A stretch of 64,000 nt of DNA from Ailurus styani (GCA_002007465.1 LNAC01000278.1:1464333-1528332); one strand, 5' to 3'; counted from the stretch's first letter, positions 22,090 to 35,647 are shown. Translations and numbers: made by a program. Notes: a model not told the origin generated them from the letters alone.

Positions 22090-22580
22090 CACTGTAGGAC
22101 TCACCTGTGCTTCCAGGATCAACTCCAAACACCTTAGAGTTTACAAAGCCCTTTTCACATGACACGTCTCACGAATAACCAGCCTGGAAACACACACATG
22201 CATACAACCACCAACCAAAAAATGCTCTCCAAGCCTTGTGTGTTTCACCTTCCCATTCTGTGTTCTAGGCAATGACCTGTTTTTAGTAATTTAGGAAAAC
22301 AGCTGTGTCCGGATAAAGCCTTTTCCATATGTCATCTTCTGCTTTACCTGGCTTTAGCCTCTTGGGCTCATTAATCACCTCCTCTGGGAAGCCTTCCCTG
22401 CTCCTCTGATTCTGGTCGAGCACCCACTCTGGGTTCCTATGACTTTTCATTGTTGACCTCTGTCATAGACATGATTGCACTATATTATAATGGTCTAGCC
22501 TCTCTTTTCACTAGACTGTGTGCTCCTTAAATTTAGAGACTAATTCTTTTACATCTATGATGTCCATATTAAAGGCAAGG
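22090..22580 (+). repeat. L2 3' fragment
   Basis: 'cacctcctctgggaagcctt', 'ctagactgtgtgctccttaa' in L2 order. Confidence 0.6.
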
Positions 22581-22814
22581 AAAAAAGAAAGAAGGGAGGG
22601 TATGTGTTGAAATGTATAAGAACTCCCCTCACAGCCCCCCCCCCACTTCCCCCTCTTAGGAAGCAGACCCACCTGGTCCAAACCAGCACCAATACATCTC
22701 AGTTGTGAGACTTTGGGCAGGTTACTTAACTCAGCTGGCTCTCTTCCTCTTGGAGCCAAGCAGAGGCTTAATAAGCATTTGCTTAGTGAAAGAATAATAA
22801 TGATTATTAGAGGC

Positions 22815-22965
22815 TGAATTAACAGTGATAGTTAACAGGCACTGTTTCGAGCACTTTCTACATATTACCTCTGTCAGTCCTCACATAACCCTGTGTGACA
22901 CGGTTCTCATCATATTCCTTCTATAGAAGAAATGAAAGAAACTGGCTTGGAGGGGTTGACCGGCC
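22815..22965 (-). repeat. MIR fragment
   Basis: 'caggcactgtttcgagcac', 'tcagtcctcacataaccctg'. Confidence 0.65.
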
Positions 22966-23868
22966 AGGTGACTTAGTGGGGCTCCAGAGCCCACTCTATG
23001 AACTTTCGCACCCTCCTTCTGGTTCTGGCTGCAAGGGCAGAGAGCGTGGGGGAAGAGATGAGATTATGAACACACAGAATCCCCTGCCCTCATCAAGAAA
23101 AGCATTCTTTATTACTATCATTTCGTTTCTGGGGGGAGGACCCACCAATATCCTGAAAGTGCTGCTCTTTAGTCTGATATTCCTTGCTTCCAGCTAAAAC
23201 ACCCCCCTACCTACCCAAATCATCCCATGTGAATTATGTGTGGTTTCGGGGTCCAGCAGGAGAACACAGCTCCTTGACTATGCGTGACTGGAGAGTCTTC
23301 TTATTTGGGACTGTCATCCTCTTTGGCAGAATGAGCAGCCATGGAAGATGTGTGTGGGAGGATGAGGTCATCCCGGAGCTGGCCAGTCCACCTCACATCC
23401 ACAGGAGACCTTATTAATTAGGAGAGTCATGTTGGTTTCCCTTCCAATTTCAGAGATTTCCTTTCTCACTCACTAATCCACTTAATGCGTATACTTTACT
23501 TTGACCTGCTATGAATTATTTATTTCTAAAAGAATACATACGTGTCTCTAGGAGTGGTTAGTCTCAGGACAGAAGCTGGGGTCAGTGAAGTAGATGGCCT
23601 CCCCACCGAAGACCTCTCTCCATCCCACCCACAGGCTAAGCCCCAGCAGCAAGCCGTGGATTCCTTGTCTCTCCCCTGACAGCTTAGCTGACTAGAAGAC
23701 CCACATGGGGCAATCGATTCTCTTGCCTGGGCATTTGATTCTCTACTCTCAGTCACTTCAACTAAAGTCTTAGAAATGTAGAAGCTGTGAGGTGAGCATG
23801 TACCATTTTAGATGTAGAAAAGCAGACACAGCAGGCTTATTAGTTAGGTTACAGGTTCCAGTTTCTTT

Positions 23869-24078
23869 TCTTTTTTTTTTTTTAAAGATTTTATTTATTC
23901 ATTTGACACAGAGAGAGAGATTACAAGTAGGCAGAGAGGCAGGCAGAGAGAGAGGAGAGAGGAGGAAGCAGGCTCCCTGCTGAGCAGAGAGCCCGATGTG
24001 GGCCTCGATCCCAGGACCCTGGGATCATGACCTGAGCCGAAGGCAGCGGCTTTAACCCACTGAGCCACCCAGGCGCCC
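23869..24078 (-). mobile_element. SINEC, young
   Basis: Full-length; duplication ccagtttcttt (23858-23868 / 24079-24089). It lies 28 bp from a plus-strand SINE, forming an inverted pair. Confidence 0.93.
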
Positions 24079-24106
24079 CCAGTTTCTTTAATAAAGAACC
24101 AATATA

Positions 24107-24308
24107 GGGGCACCTGGGTGGCTTGGTCGGGTCAGCGTCTTACTCTTGATATCGCCTCAGGTCATGGTGTCGGGGTCCTGAGATCGAGCCCCGCCTTGGG
24201 CTCTGTGCTTGGCTAAGAGTCTTCTTGAGATTCTTTCCCTCTCCCTTTGTCCCTCCCCTTGCTTGTGCTGTCTCTCTAATAAATAAATAAATCTTTAAAA
24301 CAAAAAAT
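24107..24308 (+). mobile_element. SINEC, older
   Basis: Head 'ggggcacctgggtggcttgg'. Duplication aaagaaccaatata (24093-24106) / aaagacccaatata (24309-24322). Confidence 0.9.
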
Positions 24309-24322
24309 AAAGACCCAATATA

Positions 24323-26689
24323 ACCCCAGTTTAAATGAGATAGAAGCACGTTTTCCTTTCACGTAGGAGTCCAGCGCTAATATGATGGTTCCATGGAGTT
24401 CCATGGACCCAAGCTCCTACCTCACAGCTCCAACTTCCTCTACTGGCAGCTTTCATCTCCAGGTCAAAGGCAATGGCTTCATCTCCTGCCGTCTTTATCT
24501 TCCCCTAGACAGGAAGGAGGGAAAAGGAAGAAGAGAGGAGATGACTCCTTTCCATTTAAGACCATAACCTGGAAGGAGTACGTATCGCTTCTGTCTGTAT
24601 GGCATTGGCCAGAGCCTAATAAATGACAAGGGAGTCCTGGAAGGGTGGCCTTTGGCTGGGTAGCCTTGCATCCAGCTAAAACTCTGTCTTCATAGAAGCA
24701 GAGACACAACGAGCAGTGTTAACTAGTTTCAAGCTCCCACGGCTAGCTGATCACTAGCGAGTCAATGAGAAATAGAGACCATGAGAAAAAGCAGCAGGGA
24801 GACACTTGGGACCCCCCCCCCTCCGCGAGACGAGGAGAACCACACTGCTTGCAGTTGGCACCCACTTCTTGGTTTCAGTCTCTTACTGACTCCCAGCAGC
24901 TTGCTTGCCGTTGCGTATCATAAGCATAAGCTAGCCCCAGGGGGCCTCTGTTCCTTGACACCAAAGAGCCCTGCAGGAGACCATCAACCTGATGCTGTGC
25001 TCCTTGAAGGCCATGACCACGTTTTTGTTCGCAGCTCAGGGTTTCCAGGTGCCGATGCTCTGTGGATAAATACTGATTGCACTTAACGTACCCTTTTGCA
25101 GCTGGGTGCATTTACTCTCCACCTCCATTACTTTTACCAGTTCTAGTCTTTAGACTTCCAGACTACCTCGAAGAACAGAAGGGGTGGGTCTGCAGGAGGA
25201 TCAGAGTGTCTGGATTTGAGACTTAAAGAGGAAAACACCAGTTTTGTCCCAGGCCCTTCCCTGAAATCTGTCAGCGCTCCAAGGGAGGGGCCGTGCTCTG
25301 CAGCAATAAAGCAACAGCGATCTTCCCCCACTGTTATGTAAACCAGGACTGGAGGGCGTCCCTCCCTCCTGAGCGTGGACAAGCGCTCTCCGATGTGCGT
25401 GCTAAATACCAACGCCTCCCCGCTCATCCTCAAATGAAGACGCTCTACCCCGGACTTGGAGAAGCGTCTAACATGAAACTGTTTAGCGTTCTAAATTTAA
25501 CCAGCTGGAAAGAAGTACCATTCTATTAAATGCTTTTAAAATGGAGGATTTGCTTCTTTAATGGAAAATCTGCATTTCATCAAAGGGATGGAAAACAATG
25601 CACTTGACTAGTCCATTTGATACAAAGCCCAGCGTAACAACATACCCCAGATCCATGCTTTTGTTGATCCGTCTTTAAGAGAAAATAAAGCAAGGGATTT
25701 TGAGAGGCTTGCCTAACAAGGGCCTATGAGCTTCATTCTGAGGGTATCATAATGAAAATGGCTGGATTCAAGTTATACCTGAGAATTTTAGAAGTCTGCT
25801 TGGCACAGAGAAGGTATTCAATTAATTGTTATTGAATAAGTATGTTTCAAACTGATGCTGAAGCAATTTGTCTAGAAATCTCTACAACATGATACATTCA
25901 AACATTTTACTCTTAAGGCATACGGGATTTGCGAATGAATATCAAAATTATCTTCCTTAATAGTGGGAATGAAATCAAGTCCACTGGGGAGGAATAGTTA
26001 TGAGTGGAGCAAGAGGACTTCTAAAGCTCAGTGATCGAAAAATTGTAAATGAGAGCAATGCCATTTTCCGCTTTGCTCTAAACATTAGAGTAGACTTTTA
26101 CAGTGCCGATTCCCAGGAACTTTTTTTTCCCCAGATCCTATGTTTCTGAATCTCTTTATGAAATGGTGTGCTCATTAATCAACATTACATTAGATAGTGC
26201 TGTGGTATTTTCCCAAAACCTGTTTTTCGTTCAGAGGCAAGTACTTTAGTGCTATGTTGGGAGGTCCCCAAGACCAAGTCCAGGTTCAATGACTCCCGAG
26301 GAGACCTCAAAGGACTCGGCATCCCATGGTATTCAAGGCTCTGCTTTATTAAAGCCAAAGGATACCAAGGAGTTGGCAAAGGGAAGGAGCTGGCAAATGG
26401 GTGAAGTCTGTGGAAAACCAGGTGCAACCTTCCAAAGGTCCTCTTCCCTTGGAGCCACACAGGACATGCTAATCCTCCCACGTGAGAGCACCCGTAAAAA
26501 TGCTGCCAACCAGGGAACCTCAGTAGGTACTTAGTGGCTGGGGTTTTGTCTGGAGACTGGTCACAGAGGCAGCCCCTGCCTAGCAGACACCCAGATGCTG
26601 GGCTCTCAGAAGGAAAACAGGTGCTTGGCATAAATCATGTTGTTTGAATAAATAGTTGAGGCACAATGAACCACTTTTATCAGTTAAGG
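24323..26689. other. Intergenic, SINE-free 2.4-kb stretch
   Basis: Weak L2-like words near 25000-25080 ('gctccttgaaggcc'). Frames of about 100-150 codons (24781-25086 plus, 26185-26631 minus) have no recognisable domain and no Kozak or splice context, so they are not called as genes. Confidence 0.45.
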
Positions 26690-26701
26690 GTGGGAACTTT
26701 T

Positions 26702-26890
26702 GGGCGCCTGGGTGGCTCAGTGGGTTGAGCCGCTGCCTTCGGCTCAGGTCGTGATCTCAGGGCCCTGGGATTGAGCCCCACATCGGGCTCTCTGCTTGGC
26801 AGGGAGCCTGGTTCCCCCTCTCTCTCTGCCTGCCTCTCTGCCTGCTTGTGATCTCTCTGTGTCAAATAAATAAAATCTTTTTAAAAAGGG
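26702..26890 (+). mobile_element. SINEC
   Basis: Head 'gggcgcctgggtggctcagt'. Duplication gtgggaacttt (26690-26700 / 26897-26907). Confidence 0.9.
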
Positions 26891-27881
26891 GGTGGTGTGG
26901 GAACTTTCTCAAAACCTAAGTTCCCAGACACCTGCCAAGAGCCAGCCTTGCAAGCAGTCTTCTTCATGGCTCTCAGTCCAGGATTGCCATGCTAATTCTT
27001 TTGTGCACGAACTCCCTCCGTAGACTACCCATAGTCATGATGATGATATTAATAAGTGTAATGGGTTTTTTCCAAGTTGATATCTAGTCCCTTTATTTTA
27101 TTTCTTTTCTTTAGAAAACTGAATATTTGAGGTAATGCTTTTCATTGGTTCAGTGGTTCCTGATTCTTCAAACTCATCAGTGTTTCACACATGATAATGA
27201 TACACAGGCCAAGAGGACAGATCTTGTCTTTGGAAGTCATTAGTAGGAGAAAGTCCCTTAGAGGGGCTGGGGCCCACTGTGCAAAAGTGTGCGGAAATAG
27301 AGGGTAACCCCCACGCGGAATCCTAACTTTAGGAATGGAATGTACTGGAATAAATGAGTCCTGGATCTTTGCTACACTATCAAGTCAATATTTAACAAAT
27401 CAGTTGTAGTTGGTCAAAGTCTATTATGGATGGTGGGACAGATAAGAAAGGTCAGTACCTAGAGGAGACAGTAAAACAAGAAGGTGATCCTAAATGTTCT
27501 GTCTGCCTTTGGGTGGTCTTGATCGTGGCATTTCCAATTCCCCTTACTTCAGGAAATCATCAGTTCCAATTTTCAATGAAACGTATTTTCCTAAAACTAC
27601 TGCTTATAAATACGGACCTTTGCTTTGTTCAGTCTGATTAAAAATTTGACGGGGCAGTGTATTTGTACTTTGTGTTCAGAGGTGAACACAGAGGTGTTCA
27701 GAGTTGCCAGTGTTCATGTTCAGCACCAGATGGCCAGGAAGTCTTGTTTCCTGCAAAAAGAAAGATCAAAATTGCCCAGAGAGCCTGTGAATAGGACTGT
27801 GATGCAAAAAGGAGGCAGGTTGAACACGACTCCTGCTTCTCTACTGAGCAGCCCTTCCCCACACAGTCTGTACTTCACATG

Positions 27882-28160
27882 TATTAGTCAGTTACTGCTA
27901 TGTAACAAACCATCCCCAAACTTAGTGGTTTAATAAAGAGCTTCAAATTTCTCATGATCCTTTGGCTTGTCTGGGAGGTTCTTATGCTGGTCTTGCCTGG
28001 GCACACTTTGTCTGGACAGCCAGCTGGGCTGTCTGGACCAACATAGCTTCCCACACACAGCTGACAGTTGACACTGGCTGTTGTCTGGGGCACCTCGGAT
28101 TTCCTCCATGTGGCAACTTATTCTTAAATGTTTGTCCCAGAGAAGCTAAGTATTCAGGAT
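27882..28160 (+). repeat. Old interspersed repeat, family R1 copy 1
   Basis: It shares 'ttagtcagttactgctatg...aaacttagtggttta' with the copies at 29330 and 52265, and then a diverged body. A common mammalian repeat, family name not assigned. Confidence 0.45.
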
Positions 28161-28164
28161 TTTT

Positions 28165-29329
28165 GTAAGTCAGCTATTAAACCACTAGTAGCTTGAAATC
28201 AGCCTTGTGGGAGTGTTTATACTGCAAAAATTGGCAAATGATATAAACCAGGTCATTTTTTTTTCCCCTGGAGTGCTGGTTTACCAGGACACCACTGCGT
28301 ACATCTGTGTGTGTCCTACAGAACCTCACAGAGTGTGGATACTCAGTATATGTTTGTTAAAACGAGTCTTTGGTTAAGAGGCAGGAAGTTGTAAACAGTG
28401 CTGCAGTCTTATAAAAAATGTCCAAAAAATTGTAAAATGAGGAGACCAAATCCAAGATAGGGGAGCTTGTTTTGGGGATATGATCTGATTACTAAACACA
28501 CATACACATACCCCACATATTGTAAAGAGGATCCGTGGCTCTGTTAATTTAAACTGTTATGGTGGTGTTTTGGATGGGGAGAGTTTCCGACTCTGGCAGA
28601 AATGTGTAATGTATACTTACATATCCTGAAATATAAATGGAATCATCAAGTTTCCCACAGGACAGTATTCATAACACTACAGTGGCATTGGATCTGGAGA
28701 GACACAAAGTTGAAGGAGAGGTAGGACAGTTCAAGAAACACACCTCTCTGATATTTTCTTGTATCTTTGTCTCTGTCCTCACTGTGCGTGTGTTCTGTAG
28801 ATTTTGACGCGTGTCCTTCTGCGACTGTTTCCGCCCCTCTCTCCCTCGTCTGGCATTGACTAGACTGGCTAGTTTGTCTATATTTCTCCGAATTTGTTGG
28901 AGTTTTCCTCACTTCTCTGTCTGGGTAAAAGAAGGGTATGGGTAGCAAAGTTGGTAAAAAGAAACTGTTTTTCCCCCACACAGTTTGCCGTGCCACTCAG
29001 CTAAGCATCTCCCCTGTGCCCCGCCATGCAATGGGGCAACATCTCACCACAGACGTGCTGCGTTTGCAAGGGTGGTTTGCATCCTGAGAATGACTGATTA
29101 GGTCCCTGGGACATCCACTCCCAACTACTGACACCGATGACCCAATCCAGGCAGCCCCAGAGCCATGAACGTACCCACTACCAACGGGACATCCCCACTG
29201 GAATATCCCGAAGGCTCCCAGTGCTCATGACCCCCTCAAATGAACTTATTATTTCCTAAAATCTCAATGAATGGAAGTCATTCTAGTCTCCTCTCCCTCA
29301 CTTTAAAACAAATCCCATCAATCCTACCT
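28165..29329. other. Intergenic, nothing recognised
   Basis: No gene, RNA or named repeat seen between two R1 repeat copies. Confidence 0.45.
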
Positions 29330-29865
29330 GTTTCAGTTATCCAATTGCTGCAAAACAAACAGCCCCCAAACTTAGTGATTTAAAACAATGATTTCTTATT
29401 TTTCGTGATACTCTGGTTTGGCTGAGTATCCCACTATTGTTTTTCCTGGGCTTACTAATATGTCTGCATAAAACCAGAGAATTATCTGGCTGGGAGGCCC
29501 AAGATGGTCTCACTCCGAAGTCCAGCCACTGGGTTGGATGTTGGGTTTAGGTATTGGCTAGAAAGCCTCAGTTCTTCCCCACCTGGCTTCTTACCCTCCA
29601 TTGGGCCAGACTGGCTTCCTTGCATCAGAGTCTTGGGACAATGCTCCAAACCAGACAAGCAGAAGCTGCCAGGCCTGTCAGGCTTAAGCTTCAGAACGCT
29701 GATGTCCCATCTGCTCCATTTCGTTTGTCAAACCAAATTGCAAGCCCAACCTGGATTCAAGGAGGCAGGAAAATAGACTGCATGCTTCAAGAGGAGAAGC
29801 ACTGAAGTCACGTTGCGAAGGGGTGGAATCCAGGGAGGGGAGGAATGTCGGTGCATTAAACAAAC
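29330..29865 (+). repeat. Old interspersed repeat, family R1 copy 2 (longest)
   Basis: It starts 'tatccaattgctgcaaaaca' and 'aaacttagtgatttaaaac' and ends 'gaagtcacgttgcgaagggg'. The most complete of three copies in the same orientation. Confidence 0.45.
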
Positions 29866-30364
29866 ACAGCCCCATATTAAGATTATGGAATTTTGTTCCC
29901 TGTCAAAGTCCATCATAGTCTGAACTGTGTTTGAGGAGGATGACTCCGCTGGTTTGTACATCTTGAATTAGAAAGTTCGGAGATTAGAGGCGGGAAGCCC
30001 AGCAGGGAGTTTGTCTCAGGACGCTGGGAGAGAAGCACAAGGGCCTGGGTCCAGGCTGGGGAGTGTGGATGGAGGGTTGAGCGCGAGATATTCAGGAGTA
30101 GAATTCAGAGACAAAGCTGAGTGTTTACTGTATGCTTTGTATTAGCATAGGTGATACAGGGAGGCGAGCTGTAAGATATTAGTAAAACACTATCCAGACA
30201 ATGAAGAGGCACTCAAATGTTTGTTTCATGAGGAACTTAAAATATATATATATTTTTTAATAAAGGAAAGCCTGATGCAAAAAAAACTGGAGGTTGTAGT
30301 GAACTGTACTTCTTTCCTACTTCTGATAATAAATTCTCTTTCTCATGGTAAATCCATTCTGCTG

Positions 30365-30570
30365 GGGACACCTGGGTGGCTCAGTGGGTTAGTCGTCTGC
30401 CTTTGGCTCAGGTCACAATCCCAGGGTCCTGGGATCGAGCCCCATGTGGGGATCCATGCTCTCTGAGGAGTTTGCTTTTCTCTGTGCCCTTCCCTCTCTG
30501 CTTGTGCTTTCTCTTGCGCACGCTCTCTCTCCCTCTTTCCCTCTCAAATAAATAAATAAAGTTAAAAAGA
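30365..30570 (+). mobile_element. SINEC, older
   Basis: Head 'gggacacctgggtggctcag'. Duplication aaatccattctgctg (30350-30364) / aaacccattctcctg (30571-30585). Confidence 0.9.
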
Positions 30571-31194
30571 AAACCCATTCTCCTGTTTCAGATGGGGCAG
30601 ATGAGCCTCTCCACACCCTCCCCCAAATACCTTTATTTTCCCTTGCAAGGGCACATGGGCCAGCACTGGCCAGAAGAGTCCATCGCTCTGTCCACAGGAC
30701 AGGCTCAGGGAGGCACACAGGACACAAACCTGGACAAGAATCAATCACCTGTCCCAGGGCTTCCCCACAGGCACGATCTAGGGAGACCGGCTCTTTCTGC
30801 CGGGCTCGCCAAACATGTGAGACTGGAGCTGCCAACAGCATGTTGAACCTCATACAGAGAAGGGCTGCCTGCTGAGTCACGTAGTGCCAAGGGAGGGGAA
30901 GAATGAACTCTAATGATGCACTTTTGCTCCTGGAGTCCAGCCATGCTTGAAACGATGCAGCCTAGATCACCCTTGTACAGAAACCAAGACATTCTCTTTT
31001 TGCTTAAGCCTGATAAAGTTGCACTTCTTTCACACACAACAGAAACAGTTCAGACTTAACCAAAAGGCAACCACAAGATTGTATCTTCAGGGGTGATGAA
31101 GGTTCCAGGCTCCTGTGTCTGCATCCTTCCCTCTAAACCGTCCTGTAAACTTCTACTGTGTCATTTATCCCACACTCTTCCAAGGCGTGCTAGT

Positions 31195-31390
31195 ATTTAT
31201 TTGTTTGTTTGCTTATTTGTCAGAGAGCAAGAGCATAAGCAGGGGGCACATCAGGCAGAGGGAGAGGGAGAAGCAGGCTCCCTGCTAAGCAGCAGGGAGC
31301 CCACTGCAGGACTCAATCCCAGGACCCTGGGATCATGACCCAAGCTGAAGGCAGACATTTAACCAACTGAGCCACCCAGGCAGGCACCCC
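31195..31390 (-). mobile_element. SINEC, older
   Basis: Reverse-complement head 'ccaactgagccacccaggca' with 4 extra bases ('ggca' repeated). The T-rich end contains 'ttgtttgtttgc'. Confidence 0.85.
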
Positions 31391-31519
31391 AGGATCTCCA
31401 GTATTTATGTATTACTTTAATCCACTTCAAAAAGAACCTAGGTATAACTTGCCCCCCTTTTTTAAGACCAATGTTCTACCCAGTATTCTCTCCAGTTAGA
31501 TTGATTCATTGGCTATCCT

Positions 31520-31790
31520 GCAAAATGACTTTCTCATTCCTGCCTCTGTTTTCTTGCTTATGCCTCCTATTCACCCTCCTTGGAATGTTCACCCCATTCT
31601 CTTCTGCTTATTGAAGTCCCACTCACATGTAATGTCTCAGTTCAAGTTCACTTCTTCCCTAAATCCTTTTTCTGGACATAACAACTCAAGAATTCTTTCC
31701 CTTTTCTGAACACCCATTGTACTTACCATCTGTCCTGCTCCTGACGCACATAATAATACACACTGCTTTCTATTATTATTTAACCTTTTA
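31520..31790 (+). repeat. L2 fragment
   Basis: 'tccttggaatgttcacccca', 'tgtctcagttcaagttcact', 'cacccattgtacttaccatc'. Confidence 0.6.
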
Positions 31791-32009
31791 AATTTGTGGT
31801 AACCTTGCTTTCCTTATTAGTTGAAAATCTGTGGAGATCTAATGATGTGAGGTTAATCACTCAGAAAATGACAGGAGAGGCTCTGTTTCATATCAGAAAG
31901 AAAAAAATTCACCAAAGAAAACACAAAGGGAATGACAGTTGAGGTGGATTAAGTCCTAAATACAGAGATAAGAAAGTGAGTGTTCATGAAGATCGCGGTA
32001 GTTACCGAA

Positions 32010-32454
32010 GTCCTGCTTCCTTTTTCTACCGTGGACAATTGTTGGCAAGTAGCTTCCCAGTCAAGGACCACACTTCCCAGTCCCACCAGCATTCTTGATG
32101 GTGTCATGTGACTAGTTCCCAGCAATGCAGAGTGAGTGGAAATGACGTGTGTTCCATCTGGCCCAAGTGGTTGAGAGGCAGACATCCCTCTCTACTCTCA
32201 CTTTTCTTTCTGCTGGCTAGACAGCCAGGACTAGGATGGCCTGGAGGAGGATGGCTCATAGGATGGAAGAAGCCTGAGTCCCTGAATCACCACATGCTGA
32301 AAAACCAGCCCCTGACATGGGACCCTGGCATTGGGCTGCTCCTTGAGCAAGATATTAATTTTGTGCAGCCACTGAAATGTGCAAGATTATTTGTTAGAGC
32401 AGTGTATTAGTGAGGGCTCTCCAGAAAAAAAGAGGATCAATAGGATATGCCTGC

Positions 32455-32497
<43 letters not shown>

Positions 32498-32875
32498 ATC
32501 TATCAAGAGCTTTGTTTTAAGAAATTGACTCACGTGATTATGGTAGATGGCAAGTCCAAAATCTGTAGGGTTGGCCAGCAGGCTGGAGACCCAGGAAAAG
32601 CTGATATTGCAATTCAAGTTCAAAAGCCGTCTGCTGGCAGGATTCCCTCTTGCTCAGAGAAGGTCATATTTTTACTCTATTCATGTCTTCAGCTGATTGA
32701 ATGAGACCCCTCCACATCATGGACAGCAATGTGCTTTACATAAAATCAACCGATTTAAATGTTAATGTCATCCAAAACACCCTTACAGAAACATCTAGAA
32801 TAATGTTTGACCACCCATCTGGGTACCATGGCCCAGCCAGGTTGGGACATAGAATAAACCATTACAAGCAGCTAA
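32010..32875 (+). repeat. Two adjoining old interspersed repeats with a microsatellite
   Basis: The first part (to about 32402) ends in the common pattern 'gcctgagtccctgaatcac...gttagagcagtgtatta'. The second starts 'gagggctctccagaaa', carries a (TATC)n tract, and continues 'ggcaagtccaaaatctg' and 'gatttaaatgttaatgtcat'. Both are recognisable as widespread mammalian repeats but I do not name them. Short frames here are not genes. Confidence 0.45.
32452..32500 (+). repeat. (TATC)n microsatellite
   Basis: About eleven uninterrupted tetranucleotide units inside an old repeat. Likely to vary in length between individuals. Confidence 0.9.
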
Positions 32876-32879
32876 TATT

Positions 32880-35009
32880 TCCTTAAGTTACACCAAGATA
32901 TGTTGAGAACAGCCACCAACACTTGCAGAAATGGCATATTTCTCTTCCTCCTGTCTTCACTCAGCGGCTGTTCCTGCTCTGGTAGAGGAAGACATGTTAT
33001 TTTCAAAATATGCCGAACACATGAAATGTTCTACAGAGACATAATATTTGAAAAAGCACTGGAGAATACACTATGATCATTACACCATGATTCATCATGT
33101 GTGCACAAGAAAAGATCTAGTCACATGGGCTTCAATAAACAATTGATCTCTCTGCCTAGAATCAGGCACAGGGAAGGTTATCAGCAAGGAGCCTTCCCTG
33201 TGTCCATCTTCAACAGAACCAAGCGATGAGTGTTTCTGGCCATGAGAGGCTCTGAGAGTAAGATCCCCTGACCCCTGCTGTACGCCAGTAGGGCTTTTGT
33301 GTCTTGGTTCTTTTTAAGAATTGTGTAAGCAGAGAAGGAAACAGAACTGAAAACAGGACAGCTATACATCTGGTCCTCAGGAAACAACCTCCTTACCTTC
33401 AGCAGCAAAAAGATCTGTCAAAAGTTAAGTGGTCTCCCCTCCCTCCCATCATCTTGTATAAGAGGGAAGCAGAAGGGAATTGGTATTGGTTTTTAAATAT
33501 TGATTGACTACTACAGCCTGTACAGTAGATAACACTGAAAAATTTTCTGTACCCCGCATCCTGGTCAATGTCCCATAACGATCTAGGTAACTTACTACCT
33601 CCTCCGTGAAGTTCCCTCTCAACAACCCGAGGCTCTTTATTCCTACCGATATATATGCATTTATTCAACAATATCAGTCAAGCATCTACTGTGGATATAA
33701 TGCTGTATTGGCTAATTATAAAAAATTCAGACAAGTACAAGTTGTCGTCTCATACATCTCAGTAAACTCTCTACGTATACTTGTGTGTGTGTGTGCACAT
33801 GCGTGTGTGTGCACATGTGCTCCAAGGATAATGCTCTCTTGCCTGAGCCCTGCACTCCCTCTGTACTTTCCTTGTCTGAAGCATCTGAACACCGCTTTGG
33901 CTTGGGACCAGGACAAGGGGGGCAGTTTTCTGGGTTTCCTCCCTTAAAAGCCACTCTGTCTCTCTGACTTTGAACTGTAATGGCATTGCACACTCACTCC
34001 AAGGACAAAAGGGACACGGACATCTTCTAATGTGTGGGGTCGAGGTGGGCGCGCCCAGTAGCCTGTGGCCCCTTACCCACTTCCAGAAGGTCTTGGCTCA
34101 ATTCCAGAAGAAGATCATGACAGGGGTGGTATGAGGAGGAAGTCTGTTCACTTGTTGACTTGCAGAAGGTCTTAGCAAAGGGCAGAGCCACTGCACCCCG
34201 CTGGGCCACAGGGAAGCTCACCCCACAGACATAGCTTGGCTGGTACCCATGTAACCAGATCTGCTGGAGACCACATTCTGGAGCAAGAAACCCACCTGTC
34301 GGTTGCCTTCTACTCCCTTCCCCGTTTTGTTTGTTTGTTTTGTTTTTTGTTGTTTTTTCTTTTTTACCCTGTCCCTGGCTCCTGAAGTTCAGCGGGGGGT
34401 TGGAACCATGAATCTGGAGCAAATCTCCCTGTTTAGCCATGTTGGGGGGATATCTCGGCTGTCAGTTCACAGGCCTGTCAGTCCTCCGGCGCCTCTCACG
34501 CCTCAGAGAGGAAGGGGGCAGTCAGGGGAGACTTCCTACCTCACTGTATGGGCAGCTCTTGGTTTATTTATCAGACCGCAAAGTTTACACTGAAGTTTAG
34601 GTATTTTTGTTGAGTTGAAGCTTTAATTATTCCTCTGGCTAGCCTACAATTCCAACATCCCAGTTGTCCAGCTCTTGCTCCCGAATTTAACTGCTGCTTT
34701 AGTTTTTCTCTGGCTGAGCCTCAGAAGGGCAGCCTGGAGAGGCTGCAGGAGGGTGGAATTTCCCCTCCTCTTGTCACATAAACAAGGAAGTGAAGGAGGC
34801 CTCTGTACTCTCAGAACTCTAAGCATGAAATGCTGCGAGTCTAAGCATTTATAGCCCTTGGCTGGGAAGAGGCATGGAAAGCGTTCTTTTTTCATACCAA
34901 TTAATCGGGAGCCTCTCTGATGCATTTTGGAACTTGCGGTGATTGTTGGGATTATACTTGCATTCCTGCACTGGACGTTCCCCAGAGCTTCACTAAACAA
35001 CAACAAAGC
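32880..35009. other. Intergenic, SINE-free stretch
   Basis: Contains the TG microsatellite and a T/G-rich run near 34325-34365. No gene recognised; the 137-codon minus frame at 34027-34440 has no recognisable domain. Confidence 0.45.
33781..33822 (+). repeat. (TG)n/(CA)n microsatellite
   Basis: Interrupted TG and GTGCACATG units. Several short frames across it on both strands are artefacts of the repeat. Confidence 0.85.
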
Positions 35010-35205
35010 CAGCAGGTACCATTTATATCCATGCTCCAGGCGCTGTACCGGGCGCTTTCATGCCGAACCCTTAACAGCTGCGATTTTTCTTATTTCACAG
35101 TGGAAAGTACGCAGGTCCAGAGAGGTAAAACAAACAAACGAAAGCCTGGACACACAATAGGTCAGAGGTAGAAGTGAAATTTGAACCCAGGGCTGTTGTT
35201 TGACT
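35010..35205 (-). repeat. MIR fragment
   Basis: 'ttatttcacagtggaaagta', 'gtccagagaggtaaaac', 'gaaatttgaacccagggctg'. Confidence 0.75.
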
Positions 35206-35647
35206 CCACTATTTCATAGGCAAAGTGGAGAAAATCAGATTCTACTTTAAACCTATGGAGCTTTGCTATATATAAGGATCTGGTGAATCCTTCCATCAAG
35301 TAAATAATACTTAGTTTGTGTGTAAATTCAGGTGGATACAGGTATAGATACAGATTTCTATTTATATATTTTGTGTGCATCTCATGTAACTTTGGACACA
35401 TTTAAGGTGACCTACAGGGTTTGGTCCTCTTACTTGGACAAGCAAAGATATTTAGAGAATATTAAAGAGGACTTTGTTAATTCCTCTGCAGATCTTTATC
35501 AAACGTTCCTCTGTGGGAATAGAAAGATGAGAAAAGCAGATGATCTCTGTCCTCCTAGAGTTTGGTTTTTGGCTTCTTGGAGTGTGCCACTCCTTACTAG
35601 TGGGCTGCTTAGAATGTCCACTTGCCTTGCGGTATTAGCCAATTAAT

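Noticed and set aside
24781..25111. Overlapping 101- and 78-codon frames on opposite strands
   Set aside because: No recognisable domain, codon context or splice signals; weak L2-like sequence overlaps.
26185..26631. 148-codon minus-strand frame
   Set aside because: No homology recognised and no supporting gene structure; this length is expected by chance in 64 kb over six frames.
33716..33993. Short frames rich in CVCAHAC or THTHVHTH
   Set aside because: They are translations of a TG/CA microsatellite.
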